Positions 24,701-34,391 of a stretch of 64,000 nucleotides of DNA are shown here, in pieces. Position 1 is the first letter of the stretch, and every line of letters begins with the position of its first letter. Below the pieces are notes generated by a model. The model ran no database searches. It was not told the origin of the DNA and saw only the letters and a list, made by a program, of their open reading frames with translations. The position numbers were made by a program, and so were the translations under genes. Source of the stretch: Sarcocystis neurona. Lineage: Eukaryota; Apicomplexa; Conoidasida; Eucoccidiorida; Sarcocystidae. Where the stretch lies: NCBI GenBank assembly GCA_000727475.1, contig KL647316.1:745623-809622 (forward strand), read 5' to 3'.

Positions 24701-27700
24701 GCATGGTGTGCCCGCATATATGGATAGATGAAAGTACACAGTGGCACACACATGGACGCGGAAAGACAAAAACGTAGATATATTGAGGCGCACAGCAGAG
24801 TATTTCAACAAATATCCATGCACAGACTTCGTCAAATAAGCACACACACATGTGTGTGTCTATTACATACGTACACACGCACGTATGTGTGTCTACTACT
24901 TGCACGTTTACGGCCGTACAAAGGACTGTTGCTACGTTGATTTTCTCACGTAAATACACCAATATATGTAGATTTCCGTGCAGGTGTCTACCCGGACGTC
25001 GGTCTCTCTACGTACAGACGTACTTACTCATACAAATAGATACAGATAACAACAGAGGTGCTCAGCACCCTGTCCTTGCGGTGGCGGAGTGGACTGCAGC
25101 GACGGTGTGATTCTCTGCCCCTCCGCAACACGAACTCCCCTGTTTTGCGACTTTTTTTCTACCCCCAAGACTTTGCCAGGCTGCTGCGCGCAGGAACTAC
25201 CTCTTCTGCTGTCAACAACAGTCTTTGACAAGAAATGATTCATCTGAGCATCGGCAAGCCGATATTCAGGAACCTGTGGAGGGACGTGTCTACGGAGACA
25301 CAAGTGAAGGTAACGACAAACATTACGCTGAAAAAGGCACGCACATGCCGCTTGGCCAATACGGGAAAGAGAGACAGAGGTAGATGTAAACGCGTACATA
25401 TACGTATACACATATACATATATGTACATATATATATATCTGGTATAAAGGAAACAGGCACAATAGTGGCACACACATCTCCCACGGTGTGCAGGTACAC
25501 ACATACATACAGACAGACAGAGAGGGAAAATGAGATACGAGGAGATCTACACGTATATACACACGTACACATACATACACGTAAAGACATATATTTACAT
25601 ATGTGGTATGAAGGAACAGATGTGATAGTCAGAAGGCACGTAGAAAACCTGAGCAGTCATGCTGCTTTCACTTTTTACGTAGGGGTGTCTTGTGCGAAAG
25701 GACTGCTCAGCCGACATTTTCTCTTCGGCTATAGTTATGCTGCTGTCTGGTCACTATTCTCTCGCTCCCACGTTCAGAAGGTTTCTCAGCCTTCCTTTCC
25801 CTTCAGAAACAGTTTTCCACCAGCGCCTATTACCTACAGTCTGAATATATATATATATATGTATACATATGTACACATGTATGTATGTCTCTCTATCTAT
25901 CTCTATGTGTATACTTATACTGAAGTGCTCCGGGGCGAAAAACGAGGGGTCCTTGCGGAGCTTCTTCCTCATCTTCAAGTGCACGAAGGCATATCCCATT
26001 GTTTTCTATACTGCCGCCGACAAACCGTAGGTGTACGAATTTCTGTTCGCTACTGGCTCCCTATATGATTCCTCTACGAATGCTTCACACACTGCTGCCG
26101 CAAACAGCGCGCGCACACGTGGCGCTTCATTAACTAGCGTTCTTCCTGCCTCAGCGTCCGATCGCCTTAAGATGTGTACACATATTTAAATATACACATA
26201 GGTGGGTACCTACATATTTTTACATAGGGGTATATATATATATAGCAACACGTTTAGCTTGTGATAGTTCGCAGCTGCTATTTTGTTATCGAAGAGGAAC
26301 AACCGCGAGGAGCCCATCCGTCACCACGCTGCCGGTGCGGGGCCGTGCTGCTGTGTGTGGCTGTCCTCGTAGTCGTGCGCTCAACAGCGCCGTTGCCGAG
26401 ACATTATCTCTCTCATACGGAGACGCCTTCTCCCCGTCGTCCTCCTGGTGCCCCTGCTGCCCCACTTCCCGCCGCTGCCCTCTTTGGCGAGGAGGTGCGT
26501 GTGTCTCGCTCTCCGTGCGCCTCCAGGTTGACTACGGGCAACACCCCGGCGTTCTCTGCCCAGTGCTTACACAGGGGGTGTCTTTGTGTGGCAGTGTGCG
26601 AACGTCTGCTAGAAGAAAAAAGTGACCGGCTGCGCTCCGCTCCTTCGTCGGTCTCACCCTTCGCGAAAACGTGACACTTAAACACACTTCGTGGGCGTGT
26701 TAAAATACGTCTGAAGAAACATAAGGAACCCTCAGCAGCTGGTATATGATAGTGAAGGTAGGTAGATGGCCCGTTACGCTACGGCAACCTCGTACACCTC
26801 CTGCGTGGGTCACTGCGATAACTCCTGCGGAGCCCCGTCGTTAACGTCTCTTTTCTTCTCTTCGCTCTGTCATCCAGCACCCTGTCCTCATGCTGAAACT
26901 TCACTTCTACCAGCCCTTCGTTCTGCCACTTCCACCGTCCTCTGGTTGCGTCCCTGCTCTTCCTTCCTGAGAACGACTGCAGACAGAGAGATGTAAAATT
27001 AGTGACCGGAGAAGTCGTGAAAAGGACAACTCTCGAATCCCTTGTGCGCGGCAAAGAGAAAGAAGGAGACGAAGGGAGAAACTTCCCCTTCTTCCTTTTT
27101 ACTTCGGCAGCTGTGTCCCTTTCAACGGCTGCAGGGCGTGCCCGTGCCGCTGCCTTCTACACCGGGCTCTTACTTCGCTCCTATCCTATTCACTCGAAGT
27201 ACTGAACGACTGCAACTATGTCTATCGAGAAAACATTCTCTCTCTTGAGCTTGGCGCCTTCTCCACGTCTCTTCCTCGCCCCCGGTCGACTGTTGTGTGC
27301 AGAAGGCGCCAAAAGCCACATAACACGGATATTTTGACGCGTCGCTTTTTCCCCGATATTCTCTTCCATTAGGCCCTGTCACCCTACGAGGATGCCACAT
27401 TTGGTCGCACGCAGTGGCCCCTTGCCTTCCTCCATAATACACGAGGGCCTCTTCTTCCCTTATTTTTTCTCTGTTTTCTCTTCTGTTTCCTATCAGTGTC
27501 CTACCAGGTTCCGCAGAAGACCCGTATAGGCAGAGCGCCACGAAACTGGTTATTTTTGTGGACAGACGGTCGTTCCTTTCTGACCGTTCCTGCTACTCCT
27601 TTTTGCTTCTGAAGGACCCCGTAGACGCTGAGGACGGCTTTAGACTTTTCCCTCTTGGTCGAGGCAGTCGATCGCTTACTGTTATCAGTGCTACTGCTGC

Positions 27701-29642
27701 GTTTGACGCTGCCTCTTTTGACGCTGCTGCTGCGACCGCGGCTCGTGCTGCCGCTCATGCTGCCGCGTCTGCTGCGCAGGCCGCCGCTGCTGGTCGCTGC
27801 TGGCAGCTGCTGTCGCTGCCACACTCCCTCCGCGCACGTGACCACCCAAGGGCGGGTCGCTGCTGCTGCTGCTCCTTCGGCGTCCGATCCTTCTTCCTCT
27901 CCTCTTGTTGCATTTGCGTGCGCCTTCCCCCCGCCCAGGATTCTCTCTGCTGCGTCTTTCTTCTCGTTGTGCCGGTGCTGCTGCTGTCTTTCCGCAGCGA
28001 CGGCTGCTGGGGTCTCTGCGGCAGCTGCTGCACGCGCGCGGTGATGCTGGTGTGTCAATAACATCCTTTTCTCCCTCTCCGAGGCGAGTTTGGCGCCGCC
28101 CCGAGTACTGCTCAGTGAACTCTCCTGACCCTGTCCTGCGGCAGCTGGTTTTCTTGTGTCGCCTCCTGCATCCAAACCTGCTGCTGGCGAAGATCGCTGC
28201 GCAGGACTCGCTTTACGGGACTCGCTAGAGACGGCGCCTGCACGCTCTCCCGCCTCCGCTCGACTTGCCGCGTCTGGTAAAGAGCCTCCGTCCACCTGCT
28301 GCGCGGGTGGGATTGACGACCTGAGGGACTCCCGACTCTGTCTCCACCTCAGCAGCCAGTTTTTCTTGTCTGCGTGAGCGGCTTGAGTCTCGTAGCCGTC
28401 GTCGAGGGCATGCTCAATACTATTCAGCCCATACATAGACAAGTTGAACTGATCAACGCATCCAGGACCTGAGCTAACACCCAGCCCCGCGGTCTGCCGT
28501 CTCCCCTGCTTTCTAATACCCCGCATCCGCTCCGCCGCCGCCTCAGACCTCCACGCAGTAGCCTGAGGGTCTTGCAGCTGGTCGTGTGACTGCGCTCTCG
28601 GCGTCTTTGTCCCCGTTCGAGAATGAGGAGGAGACATAGAAGAAGATATTGCTGCATCAGCACTGGCCGAATGACTAGGGACTTGCCCTGTTGCTTCGCT
28701 TGCTGCCCTGGGAGAAGAAAACCCGGCCGCCTCCGCATCCCCTACGAAATCTCTGAAGTGGCGTCCCGGTGATCGGAACGGCTTCCGCGGTGTCTGGTTG
28801 CCTTCAGCAGCACAGCGAGGAGAGAGACGATCAACGTCTACGCGTCCCACTCCTGCGTTAGCAGCAACAGCACCGACTGCCTCAGCAGCTGCACCAGCAG
28901 CACCCTGCGCTGCCCGCGGCTGCTGCCCGTGCTGCCACCCGCCCCCTCCTGGACTCTGCTGCGTCTGCTGCCCCGAGGCTGCTGCAGTGCTGCTGCCGCT
29001 GACTGCTGCAGCAGTAGCACTAGGCTGCACGACGGAGCGTCTCGTAGAAAAACTGGTAGGGTTGGTGGGTGCTTCAGCAGCACCGACAGGAAGAGGAAGA
29101 GGAAACCATCTGTGGGGAGCCGATGTCCGCGAATTCGATGTAGTCCTCTCAAGAGGAAGCACCGCTGACTCCACTGCTGGTCTCCCTCTTCCTCCTCTCG
29201 CTGGCGGAATTGCTCCTCCTGCTGCTGTTCTTCCGGCTCCTGCTCTTAAAATGCCTCCTGCGTTTGTGTTTGTCGTTGTTCCTGCTTCTCCTGGTGTCCT
29301 CCTTACTGCAGACTCGAACGCCACTTTCTTGGCTCCCACTACTACGCCTCTTCCTTCCCCTCCTCCTCCTCCTCCTCCTCTTTCTCGTCCAGCGGTCCCT
29401 GGCAGTCCCTGCCCGGCTGCTGCATTGCCACTGCTTACGGCGACGCTGTTGTGAAGCAGGGTCTCTCTCTCTGCTGCTGCCGATGCGTCGGCTCCTCCTC
29501 TCCTCGCTGCTACTGCGTCTGCTGCAGCTACTGAGGCTGCTCCATCTGTTGCAGCGCCACCTCCTCCTCGGCCGGCTGCTGCGTTGTGACGACCGGCTTG
29601 CACAACAGCAGGCGCTCCCGGCCCAGCTGGCATCGCATGCAT
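6168..29642 (-). CDS. Inositol polyphosphate / phosphoinositide 5-phosphatase, 10 exons, 1223 aa
   Basis: Spliced model, exons in transcript order: 29642-27505, 23480-22888, 22094-21963, 20571-20491, 18391-18291, 17304-17154, 13909-13824, 12250-12089, 8915-8819, 6298-6168. The exons total 3672 nt with every phase matching. Motifs seen in family order: CGTWN (710-714), ITLQET (905-909), NGSKGAV (985-991), GCHM (1006-1009), WMGDFNFR (1049-1056), GFEEAP then FPPTYK (1095-1108), RVPSWTDR (1145-1152), SDHSPV (1187-1192). These are the metal-, phosphate- and lipid-contact motifs of the exonuclease/endonuclease/phosphatase fold, so activity is expected on the 5-phosphate of inositol phosphates or phosphoinositides. 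No SAC, C2, SH2 or membrane segment was recognised. Oddities: about 700 residues of Ala/Ser/Gln-rich N-terminus, an insertion of roughly 170 residues between TWN and QE, DEC where DQL is usual, and Cys before the catalytic His where Ser is usual. The start is the least certain part. Confidence 0.85.
6606..7019. other. Assembly gap (N run, 414 nt) in 5-phosphatase intron 9
   Basis: An unbroken run of N. Frames that cross it are meaningless. The gap falls inside an intron, so the gene model does not depend on it. Confidence 0.99.
7487..7601 (+). other. Candidate plus-strand exon nested in 5-phosphatase intron 9
   Basis: An ATG opens a frame beginning MASQVTEKLPPKPLPVNS and running to a perfect donor CTGCAG|GTGAGT after 38 codons. 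Composition is protein-like and unlike the surrounding repeats. No partner exon or family was recognised. The opposite strand also has an acceptor-like CTCACCTGCAG at the same spot, so this could be chance or an alternative exon. Confidence 0.22.
8819..8915 (-). CDS. 5-phosphatase exon 9 (WTDRV)
   Basis: The acceptor GCTGCAG|TGG completes RVPS-WTDRVFKW. The exon continues with LPELRSLL and NGMYYAAMPEEP and ends at donor A|GTAAGA. A very long CTG tract lies directly upstream on the sense strand. Confidence 0.9.
8916..9640 (+). repeat. CAG tract with 18-bp minisatellite core (intron 8)
   Basis: Plus-strand CAG runs enclose roughly twenty copies of the 18-bp unit 'gcggcacgcgcagcaaca' (cag/caa variants) at about 9170-9555. 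On the sense strand of the 5-phosphatase this is CTG/GTGCCG repeat that runs directly into the exon 9 acceptor. Both strands are open over more than 300 codons, purely because of the repeat. Confidence 0.85.
10720..11130 (+). repeat. Degenerate tandem array in intron 8, unit about 80-110 bp
   Basis: At least four units share an 'aaactctNtaNccatctacctNtttgtac'-like block (10880, 11000, 11080) followed by (TA)n and 'catgtac'. They lie within intron 8 of the 5-phosphatase. Confidence 0.5.
12089..12250 (-). CDS. 5-phosphatase exon 8 (GFEEAP, FPPTYK, RVPS)
   Basis: The exon has exactly 54 codons between acceptor ACCGCAG|GGC and donor TCG|GTACGC. It starts GFEEAPVTFPPTYKK, contributing the substrate-loop PTYK motif, and ends DRVPS, whose partner WTDR lies in exon 9. 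Confidence 0.92.
12537..12672 (+). repeat. 21-bp minisatellite in intron 7
   Basis: About six units of 'gggtgtctctgtgtctgtgtg' with variants. The last two or three are nearly identical, which suggests recent expansion. It lies between exons 8 and 7 of the 5-phosphatase. Confidence 0.75.
13824..13909 (-). CDS. 5-phosphatase exon 7
   Basis: An 86-nt exon with acceptor GTTGCAG|TA and donor GCG|GTACGT encodes KLLEDGQLAELLQYDEC and SADGRDLRQA. It matches the helix ending in 'LL..DQL' of the family, but Gln-Leu is replaced by Glu-Cys. The join to exon 8 is phase 0 and leads directly into the GFEEAP motif. Confidence 0.85.
13910..14420 (+). repeat. CAG-rich tract upstream of exon 7 acceptor
   Basis: Interrupted CAG/GCAGCA on the plus strand, so CTG on the sense strand of the 5-phosphatase. 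It abuts the exon 7 acceptor at 13909. Confidence 0.8.
15551..15930 (+). repeat. (ACAT)n tetranucleotide array in intron 6
   Basis: About 380 bp of ACATACAT with a few single-base changes; the sense strand of the host gene reads TGTA/TATG. It continues into CA-rich sequence at 15950-15985. All six frames are Tyr/Val/His runs. Confidence 0.9.
16944..17010 (+). repeat. CTG-like block just inside intron 6 donor
   Basis: Degenerate GCTGCTTCTGCTGCGGCTTC repeat on the plus strand, reading as CAG/GAAG on the sense strand about 145 nt after the exon 6 donor. Confidence 0.6.
17154..17304 (-). CDS. 5-phosphatase exon 6 (WMGDFNFR)
   Basis: The acceptor GTGCAG|GAC leads to WILGRLCEW, then HHVVWMGDFNFRTK, which carries the metal- and phosphate-binding Asp and Asn. 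The donor is C|GTAAGT. This is the most diagnostic exon of the gene. It is preceded on the sense strand by a CTG tract and followed by CAG-like sequence. Confidence 0.92.
17376..17575 (+). repeat. CAG-rich tract upstream of exon 6 acceptor
   Basis: Plus-strand CAGCAGC/CCGCAG runs, so CTG on the sense strand, positioned 70-270 nt before the exon 6 acceptor. Followed by a C8 homopolymer near 17566-17575. Confidence 0.8.
18291..18391 (-). CDS. 5-phosphatase exon 5 (NGSKGAV and catalytic His)
   Basis: The acceptor CTCTGCAG|GT leads into FFNGSKGAVSVLLK, the equivalent of GNKGavs, and then CFLGCHMPASSTE. His1008 aligns with the His of the family SHL motif. Here the preceding Ser is Cys and the following Leu is Met. 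The donor is GAA|GTACGT. Confidence 0.9.
18392..20490 (-). other. 5-phosphatase intron 4 content
   Basis: TA/ACAT-rich blocks (18500-18600, 18760-18790, 18960-19020, 19230-19500, 19910-19990) are separated by short GC-richer stretches. 20200-20450 holds three to four imperfect copies of a 'ctttctctgcagtggagaa' element. No further phosphatase motif is seen or needed. Confidence 0.5.
20225..20470 (+). repeat. Short tandem array, unit about 50 bp, in intron 4
   Basis: Repeated 'tttctNtNcaGtggagaa' elements near 20300, 20325, 20375 and 20430, each followed by a 'cgcgctaacg/catgcgcgac'-like segment. The array lies directly downstream of the exon 4 donor on the sense strand. Confidence 0.5.
20491..20571 (-). 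CDS. 5-phosphatase exon 4
   Basis: An 81-nt exon between acceptor GTGCAG|GC and donor A|GTAAGC encodes IAAWVREDY and ELIASKAVPL. It corresponds to the family strand written as 'iavfvr...l...v.S..v..g' just before the GNKGa motif. Phases match on both sides. Confidence 0.85.
20580..20680 (+). repeat. CAG-rich tract upstream of exon 4 acceptor
   Basis: Plus-strand CACCAGCAGAGCAGGAGCAG-type sequence, CTG-like on the sense strand, immediately before the exon 4 acceptor at 20571. Confidence 0.65.
21096..21662. other. Assembly gap (N run, 567 nt) with duplicated flanks
   Basis: Both borders carry nearly the same sequence, 'gaacaagaaa..cacatctaccc' followed by 'ttcacatatatata', at 21037 and 21663. 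The gap lies in 5-phosphatase intron 3. The duplicated flank suggests that two reads of one (TA)n locus were placed on either side. Confidence 0.95.
21963..22094 (-). CDS. 5-phosphatase exon 3
   Basis: The acceptor CTGCTGCAG|CG joins in phase 1 to give SDSVFHAITLFL, followed by RPYRRLQT, DRISGLGDGAW and TQFKST. The donor is A|GTAAGA. This is the helix-loop segment that follows the QE strand in the family. It is preceded on the sense strand by a CTG tract. Confidence 0.85.
22095..22190 (+). repeat. CAG-rich tract upstream of exon 3 acceptor
   Basis: CAGCAGCAGCAGCCACAG-type runs on the plus strand; on the sense strand CTG repeat leading directly into the exon 3 acceptor CTGCTGCAG. Confidence 0.75.
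22888..23480 (-). CDS. 5-phosphatase exon 2 (insertion plus QE motif)
   Basis: The acceptor TTTCTAG|G completes the Trp codon left open by exon 1 and gives TWN. About 160 residues of acidic then Ala/Pro-rich sequence follow, before PGYDVYVITLQETI, the strand that carries the metal-binding Glu. The donor is T|GTACGT (phase 1). The insertion splits two neighbouring core strands of the fold and is probably a surface loop. Confidence 0.85.
23461..23810 (-). repeat. Tandem array repeating the intron 1 / exon 2 boundary
   Basis: Four units of roughly 90-110 bp. On the minus strand they carry boundary-like sequence that translates NIEYQELY (near 23780), NCENQRVC (near 23690), NCIHQEFI (near 23585) and, at the real exon 2 start, NCEYQELP (23479). 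The unit near 23690 also keeps a CTAG|GAA acceptor look-alike. The TA-rich spacers contain 'gggtagggaatgtgta' variants. Confidence 0.7.
23481..27504 (-). other. 5-phosphatase intron 1 content
   Basis: A 4-kb intron. After the boundary array come TA/ACAT blocks (23990-24350, 24840-24900, 25390-25600, 25840-25920, 26170-26245). 26260-27480 is CT-rich, non-repetitive sequence whose frames show no recognisable domain. Confidence 0.5.
27505..29642 (-). CDS. 5-phosphatase exon 1 (long low-complexity N-terminus, ends in CGTW)
   Basis: An open frame of 712 codons ends in IRVFCGTW, the first strand and motif I of the catalytic fold. The donor is G|GTAGGA inside the Trp codon (phase 2). The rest is Ala/Gly/Ser/Gln-rich, with one more complex stretch around residues 420-490 (YGLNSIEHALDDGYETQ, WLLRWRQSR). 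The ATG at 29642 lies three codons after an in-frame TGA. It is either the true start or, if an upstream exon exists, the exon begins at the AG just before this ATG. Confidence 0.75.
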
Positions 29643-29942
29643 CCTGCTTCAAGTGTTTCCTCTCAAAAGAACCTTTGCACCTCTCCCTGTTCATGCTACC
29701 GCGGCTGCTGTGCGGAGGTGCCCGGCTGCATGTCGGTCCGCATCGCTGCTGCACCCCTTCCGGCTGCTGAAGCGGGAGACAGAGATGTCGCACCAGCAGC
29801 CGAAGAAGCACCAGCGGCAGTACATCAGGCAGCACAGCCACCTCACTGGGCAGCTGCCGCAGCAAGCACGAGATTGGTCAACTTTGCCAAAAGTCAGAAC
29901 AAGAGTTATGAACAGCCGAAACCTATTTCCCCTAGAGTCTCG

Positions 29943-30509
29943 CTATGAACCATAATACAGGCAGAAACACAGATACGCGCACCTGACGCTGCAAGTACGT
30001 CCCGCGCGCAGGACCGCAAAAAACGCTCTACTGCAGTCGTTGCTGCCTCCCCTGGCTGCTGCGGCTGCTTCTGGTGGAAAAAACTCAGAACACACGGGGA
30101 CCTCCTGCCGCTGTATTGCGTGTCGCTGCTGCTCGTCTTCTAGCGCTCTGCGCATCTGCAGGGCCGTTACTGCCTCGCAGTTACGAGTGCTGTCGCTACA
30201 CTGCTGGTGCACCTGTCGCCTGTCCAGTCCTTCCAGTCCCGCTCGCCTGTTGCTGCTCCCTCTCCTGCTGTGCTGCTGCAGCTGCGGCACTCCCGTTGCT
30301 GCTGCTGCGCTGCTCCGGCTGCCCTGCTGCCCTGTCGCCGCTCGGTTGTGTGTGCGGAGGACGGTGCCCTCCTGTGGGTGACGCAGGGGCTGCGGGAGAG
30401 ACTGTGCGAAGCCGTTGCTCAGGTAGTGAAGGTAAAATTCGTAAACGCCGCGGGCGCCGGACCAAAGGCAGGCAGAACGGTGCAAGGCGACGCCTTGAGA
30501 ACGAGGCAA
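29943..30509 (-). other. Unassigned frame upstream of 5-phosphatase exon 1
   Basis: A minus-strand frame of 188 codons contains VYEFYLHYLSNGFAQSLP followed by Gln/Arg-rich sequence over CAG repeats (plus CTG at 30040-30350). It could be an upstream exon of the 5-phosphatase or repeat-driven noise. I found no SAC-domain CX5R motif here or further upstream, so a synaptojanin-type fusion is not supported. Confidence 0.2.
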
Positions 30510-33179
30510 CGACCGCTTCTTTGCACCTGCTTCTTATCAAGAAGTACCTGCATCAGCGTCGAGACGCAAGAATATATTGTACTGCGCATCAAGGGGGTCA
30601 TGCAGCAAGACACAAACGACAGACGACTCCCTGGGGAACCAGTAGTCCTGTCTTGAGTAGTGCATGCGTGTAGCAGACAGTCCGATCTGCTGCTGACTTC
30701 AAAATAAAACTAAGTTTTCTGTGCTGTAAAGAGAGAGGGGCAAAGGAGTGAAACGCCCGTAAGCCGGATATGGTGGAAACGTGACACTACTGAGACGGCA
30801 AACTGGCGCGGGACGCGGACCTCAGATATTGAAGTTAGGCAAAACGAATAAGCAGAAGGGGAACCGATGCGCTTTCCGATTTGGTGAAGCCTTTCATACT
30901 CTGCTTTTCAAGAATTCAAACAGCAGAGCGCGCCAAAAGCAAACAGACAAGAGAGAAAAGCCAGCCTGTGCTGCTGTAGGTCTGTGCTGCTGTAGATCCG
31001 TCGTACTGCGCTGCCGCCGTATTTGGCGTATCAGAGAAGCGCACTGCCGCACAAAGAACGCGAGAGGAGGCACCACGCGGGAAGCTAAGCCGCAGGGGGG
31101 CGGGAAATGAGCAGGCCACGTGTCTAGCAGGAATGTTTGAGGAGCTGATCTTTAATAACGTCTTCTCTTCCGTTACAAACGGAGGCAGAATACTATGTCG
31201 AGTTCTCTTTTCTTACTCGCTGAAGATAAACCACCGTACGCGTTTCCATAGCAACCACAAGGGACCTCCACACCAGCGTCGCAAGAGCAAGCTTCTCTCT
31301 TCAGTACACCGGCAAAAACGTCTGACGGCAAGAAGTTCATGTATTGCCGCTGGTGTCTTGCAAGGACGGCACTTCACACGCGGAATGGAGTGGAGTTGCG
31401 CACTAAATCAATAGACTGGCCTGTTACGTACAAACACACGTCTAATTACTTAAGAATACACACACGCACAAGCTTGATTAAAGCCGAAACCAAGAGACGG
31501 AGACCCGCAAGAGAGGCCTGTTACAGGTGCGAAAAAGATATCAAAAAAGAAAACGCACATAAGTGACCGTCCGGACTAAAAAAAAACTCAAAATAGTCCT
31601 TTATGAAAAAGTTATAGTGTGAGCTAGATAAAGGGAGTCACGCAGTAGCCGCGACTGCTTATGTGTGAAGTCAACAGGGGGGCGAAGTACCAGTATGTCA
31701 ACCGCAGGACGGCAGGTAAGACCCCTGTACTGAAAAACTGAGCCGAGGTGGCCTTTTCGTCTCTCAGTAGTGCCTTTCAAGTCCAGAAATACAACGCAAG
31801 ACGAAGATAACAAACTAAGGAGGTCCGGCTGAAGAATAAGTGCAGCAGCTCAGCGAGCGTGCGGCGACTGAAAACTATGATAAATATGGACGCTTTCTTT
31901 TTAATCTCATCAGCAGGCAAAGGAAGGCATAGCATATGCTTCCGTAATAACGTTAACTAACGCTGGTGAAAGGGAAGTCTCCCCGGGCATCGGCAGCTTC
32001 TAATGCTGTCGCTGCTTTGCTCAGAGGTGATCCCACCGTGAGTCCATTTGTAGTGCTGGCCGGTGCAGATCGACTGTCGGTGCAGCACTTGATTCTACAA
32101 CAATTGATTATTGCTCGTTTGTAGCTCCCTTTGTCGCTGATGATGCTGCATCCGGCGCTTCGAGCCGTCTTCAAATGGTAGGTTTCCAACAACGCTCTTC
32201 ACTTCAATTCCCTCCGGTGGGGAGGAGGACGATCAACCGAAACCGGTGCAGGAGCAGCATGTACACATTCGTAGAATTTCTATATCCCTGGACGAATATA
32301 TGCTGGAGGGTTCTGCGTATATATCTGCGGGCGGTAGTGCTTGTACACAATGACCCATGATGCAGTCCCAGAGACGGCACAAGATCCGAGAAGGAGACGC
32401 AAGAGAGCACACGGTGGTCAAAAACGAAAGGCAACTCGACAAGAATCATAGGTCTAAATTGACAAAAATACCTAAAACTCCACCAACCACCGGGGATTCA
32501 ATACTGCATTTCTACGCCCATTGCAATACTCGTAAGAGTCTCGATTCTCTCAAACATGTACACCCAGTGGTACACGTGAAGCATCGAGGACCTCCGAGTC
32601 AAGGGAAAAATTCTGGTGCTGTTTCCGCGGACAACAGTCAGTCGAAATAGGAAACCGAAAGGAAATCTAGTACAAAAATTGGTTTTCCAGCAAGCGCCAA
32701 AAACCCCCTGCGGCGAGCTAGGGTCAGCTGCCTTGCAGATCGACGTCGCATTGTTACGAGAAGGAACACGAGAGCGAGGGGTGCACTCTCGCGCTGCATG
32801 AGAAGGAGGGAATGCAGAAAGAAACGCAATTTTCTCTTTCCCTACATAGTATATCTGCAGGTAGTCCACTGTGGCTAGTGTCTCGGTGTGTGATAAAGAC
32901 GACCAGCTAACGGAGTTGGGCACGGTACGACCCCGGAGAGTTCGACTACGAACTGGTCCCAGGAGCCGTTCAAACTTTGGCTGATGCTAGCTGCGGCGTA
33001 GCTTACTTACGCTCGAAACGAAGTACATGAGGAAAAATCAGGAAATGATCAGCCGGGACAACCGCTGAAATTCTCACGATGTGGCGCAGTCAGCGTGGGG
33101 AGGTTGCGCTGTTTCGCTTGGTGAGCTGCCATTACTCCCGCACGTGCAACAACTGCACCGTCACGGGAAATCTCCTACC

Positions 33180-33570
33180 TTAAACTCTCTCACTTCCAGG
33201 TAGGGGAAGCACCGTAAGATTAAGGGAATTTTTCGTTGAAAAGGGAGTTCGGCGCAGAGGGCGCCACTTACCGTATCTTGTTGCTCTGGGATCAACGACT
33301 ACGCGCGCCAGCGTGAAACGCTCGTAACAGAGTGGCGGGATTTCGCCGTGAGGACGTATTAGCTGTAGCCTTTCGGCTATGGCCAAGGTCTACGTTACAC
33401 GCGTGACAAGACCCACTATCTGCTGCTACAACACGGTGGAGACTCGGGCACTTCTGGTGTGCTGTAAACTGAAGCAGACGTTTGTGTCGAGAGCCGGCGA
33501 AGTGGCTCCTGCCCACTGCGCCGACGAAGACTCTAGTCGGGGAGCTCAACTCTGGTAGCAACACGAGCAG
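33180..33570 (-). mobile_element. Decayed Ty3/gypsy integrase N-terminus (HHCC region)
   Basis: One minus frame reads SPT..., GRSHFAGSRHKRLLQF, then SCHACNVDLGHSRKA. After a one-base shift near 33372 the next frame continues RLQLIRPHGEIPP and RFTLARVVVDP. This follows the gypsy integrase order 'HD.p.aGH.g..kt...l', 'C..C...K', 'g.LqPl.iP', '..D.v'. The element is inactive: frameshifted and without a core domain in phase. Confidence 0.45.
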
Positions 33571-34271
33571 CAGCTGCTATGCATGAAAGGTGGAAAGTTA
33601 GTGGAATCTGTTCTTGGTACCAGGCGGTCACTGGGCAGAGATGTGCGGCGATGAAAGTTGTGGACAGTAACGCGCGAGCACGAACGAAGCGAGTGTCGTT
33701 TCGCCCGCGGCCTGTTGCGTGTCTTTTCTGCGTTAGACGAGACGTGGACATGCCTTCGCAAAGATCCTACACCATGATCGAATGCACAGTCCACCAGCAA
33801 GAACATATGTTGTACTACACTTGTTAGAAGGTCTCCAGTCTACTACTGTAAGAAGACAGCTACTCTGTTTTCTTCGCTTCCACAGTGCCTACAGTTGTTG
33901 AGTAGCTGAAATGTGCGCCGCAGTGCGCCACGCTTCCCGAAAGCGGCTCGACCAACATCTGCACGGCAGAAGACAGGCCATCCCAGAGACTGCGTGGGGG
34001 TGTGTTTGGAGGTAGCGGCTCTGCGCACTATGGTCATCATCGTGAGCGACATTCTGTTCGAGTGCGCATGGTTTTCTGCAGGGTCAATGCTTGGAAACTC
34101 TACTCGTTAATTCAATGCACTCAAGCTGTGGCAACTCCTCTGGGTTAGTCTTCCGCTCCGTGTACACGTAGGAAAGCAACATTTTCAAACCCAGTGGCTA
34201 GGCACACGTTAGCAGTCCGTCTGGGTTGTGTGCAACTGACATTAAGCGCCCCTGCCCCTCATAGACACTTG

Positions 34272-34391
34272 AACGACATGGCAGTTTTCGTTAAACACGT
34301 GGTCTGCTTATACGGATATCCGGGGGATAGCACGTACGAAGAAGAGCCCAATCTGATATCACACGAAGGAGGAGTTCCTCTACATGAGTAG
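34272..34391 (+). mobile_element. Decayed Ty3/gypsy integrase core fragment, opposite orientation
   Basis: DMAVFVKHVVCLYGYPGD followed by NLISHEGG resembles the integrase core segment 'a..fv.hv.rlhG.P..ivSDrd..F.s..w'. The SDRD acidic motif has decayed to TYEEEP. It lies on the opposite strand to the zinc-finger remnant 700 bp away, so at least two insertions or an inversion are implied. Confidence 0.4.

Noticed and set aside
25754..25999. Minus frame MGYAFVHLKMRKKLRKD suggesting an RNA-binding domain
   Set aside because: Only a short match to an RNP1-like pattern, no second motif, and it lies in intron 1 with no splice-consistent neighbours.
29149..29865. Alternative minus frame of 238 codons overlapping exon 1
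   Set aside because: Arg/Ser-rich shadow of the exon 1 frame. Only the chosen frame reaches the CGTW motif.
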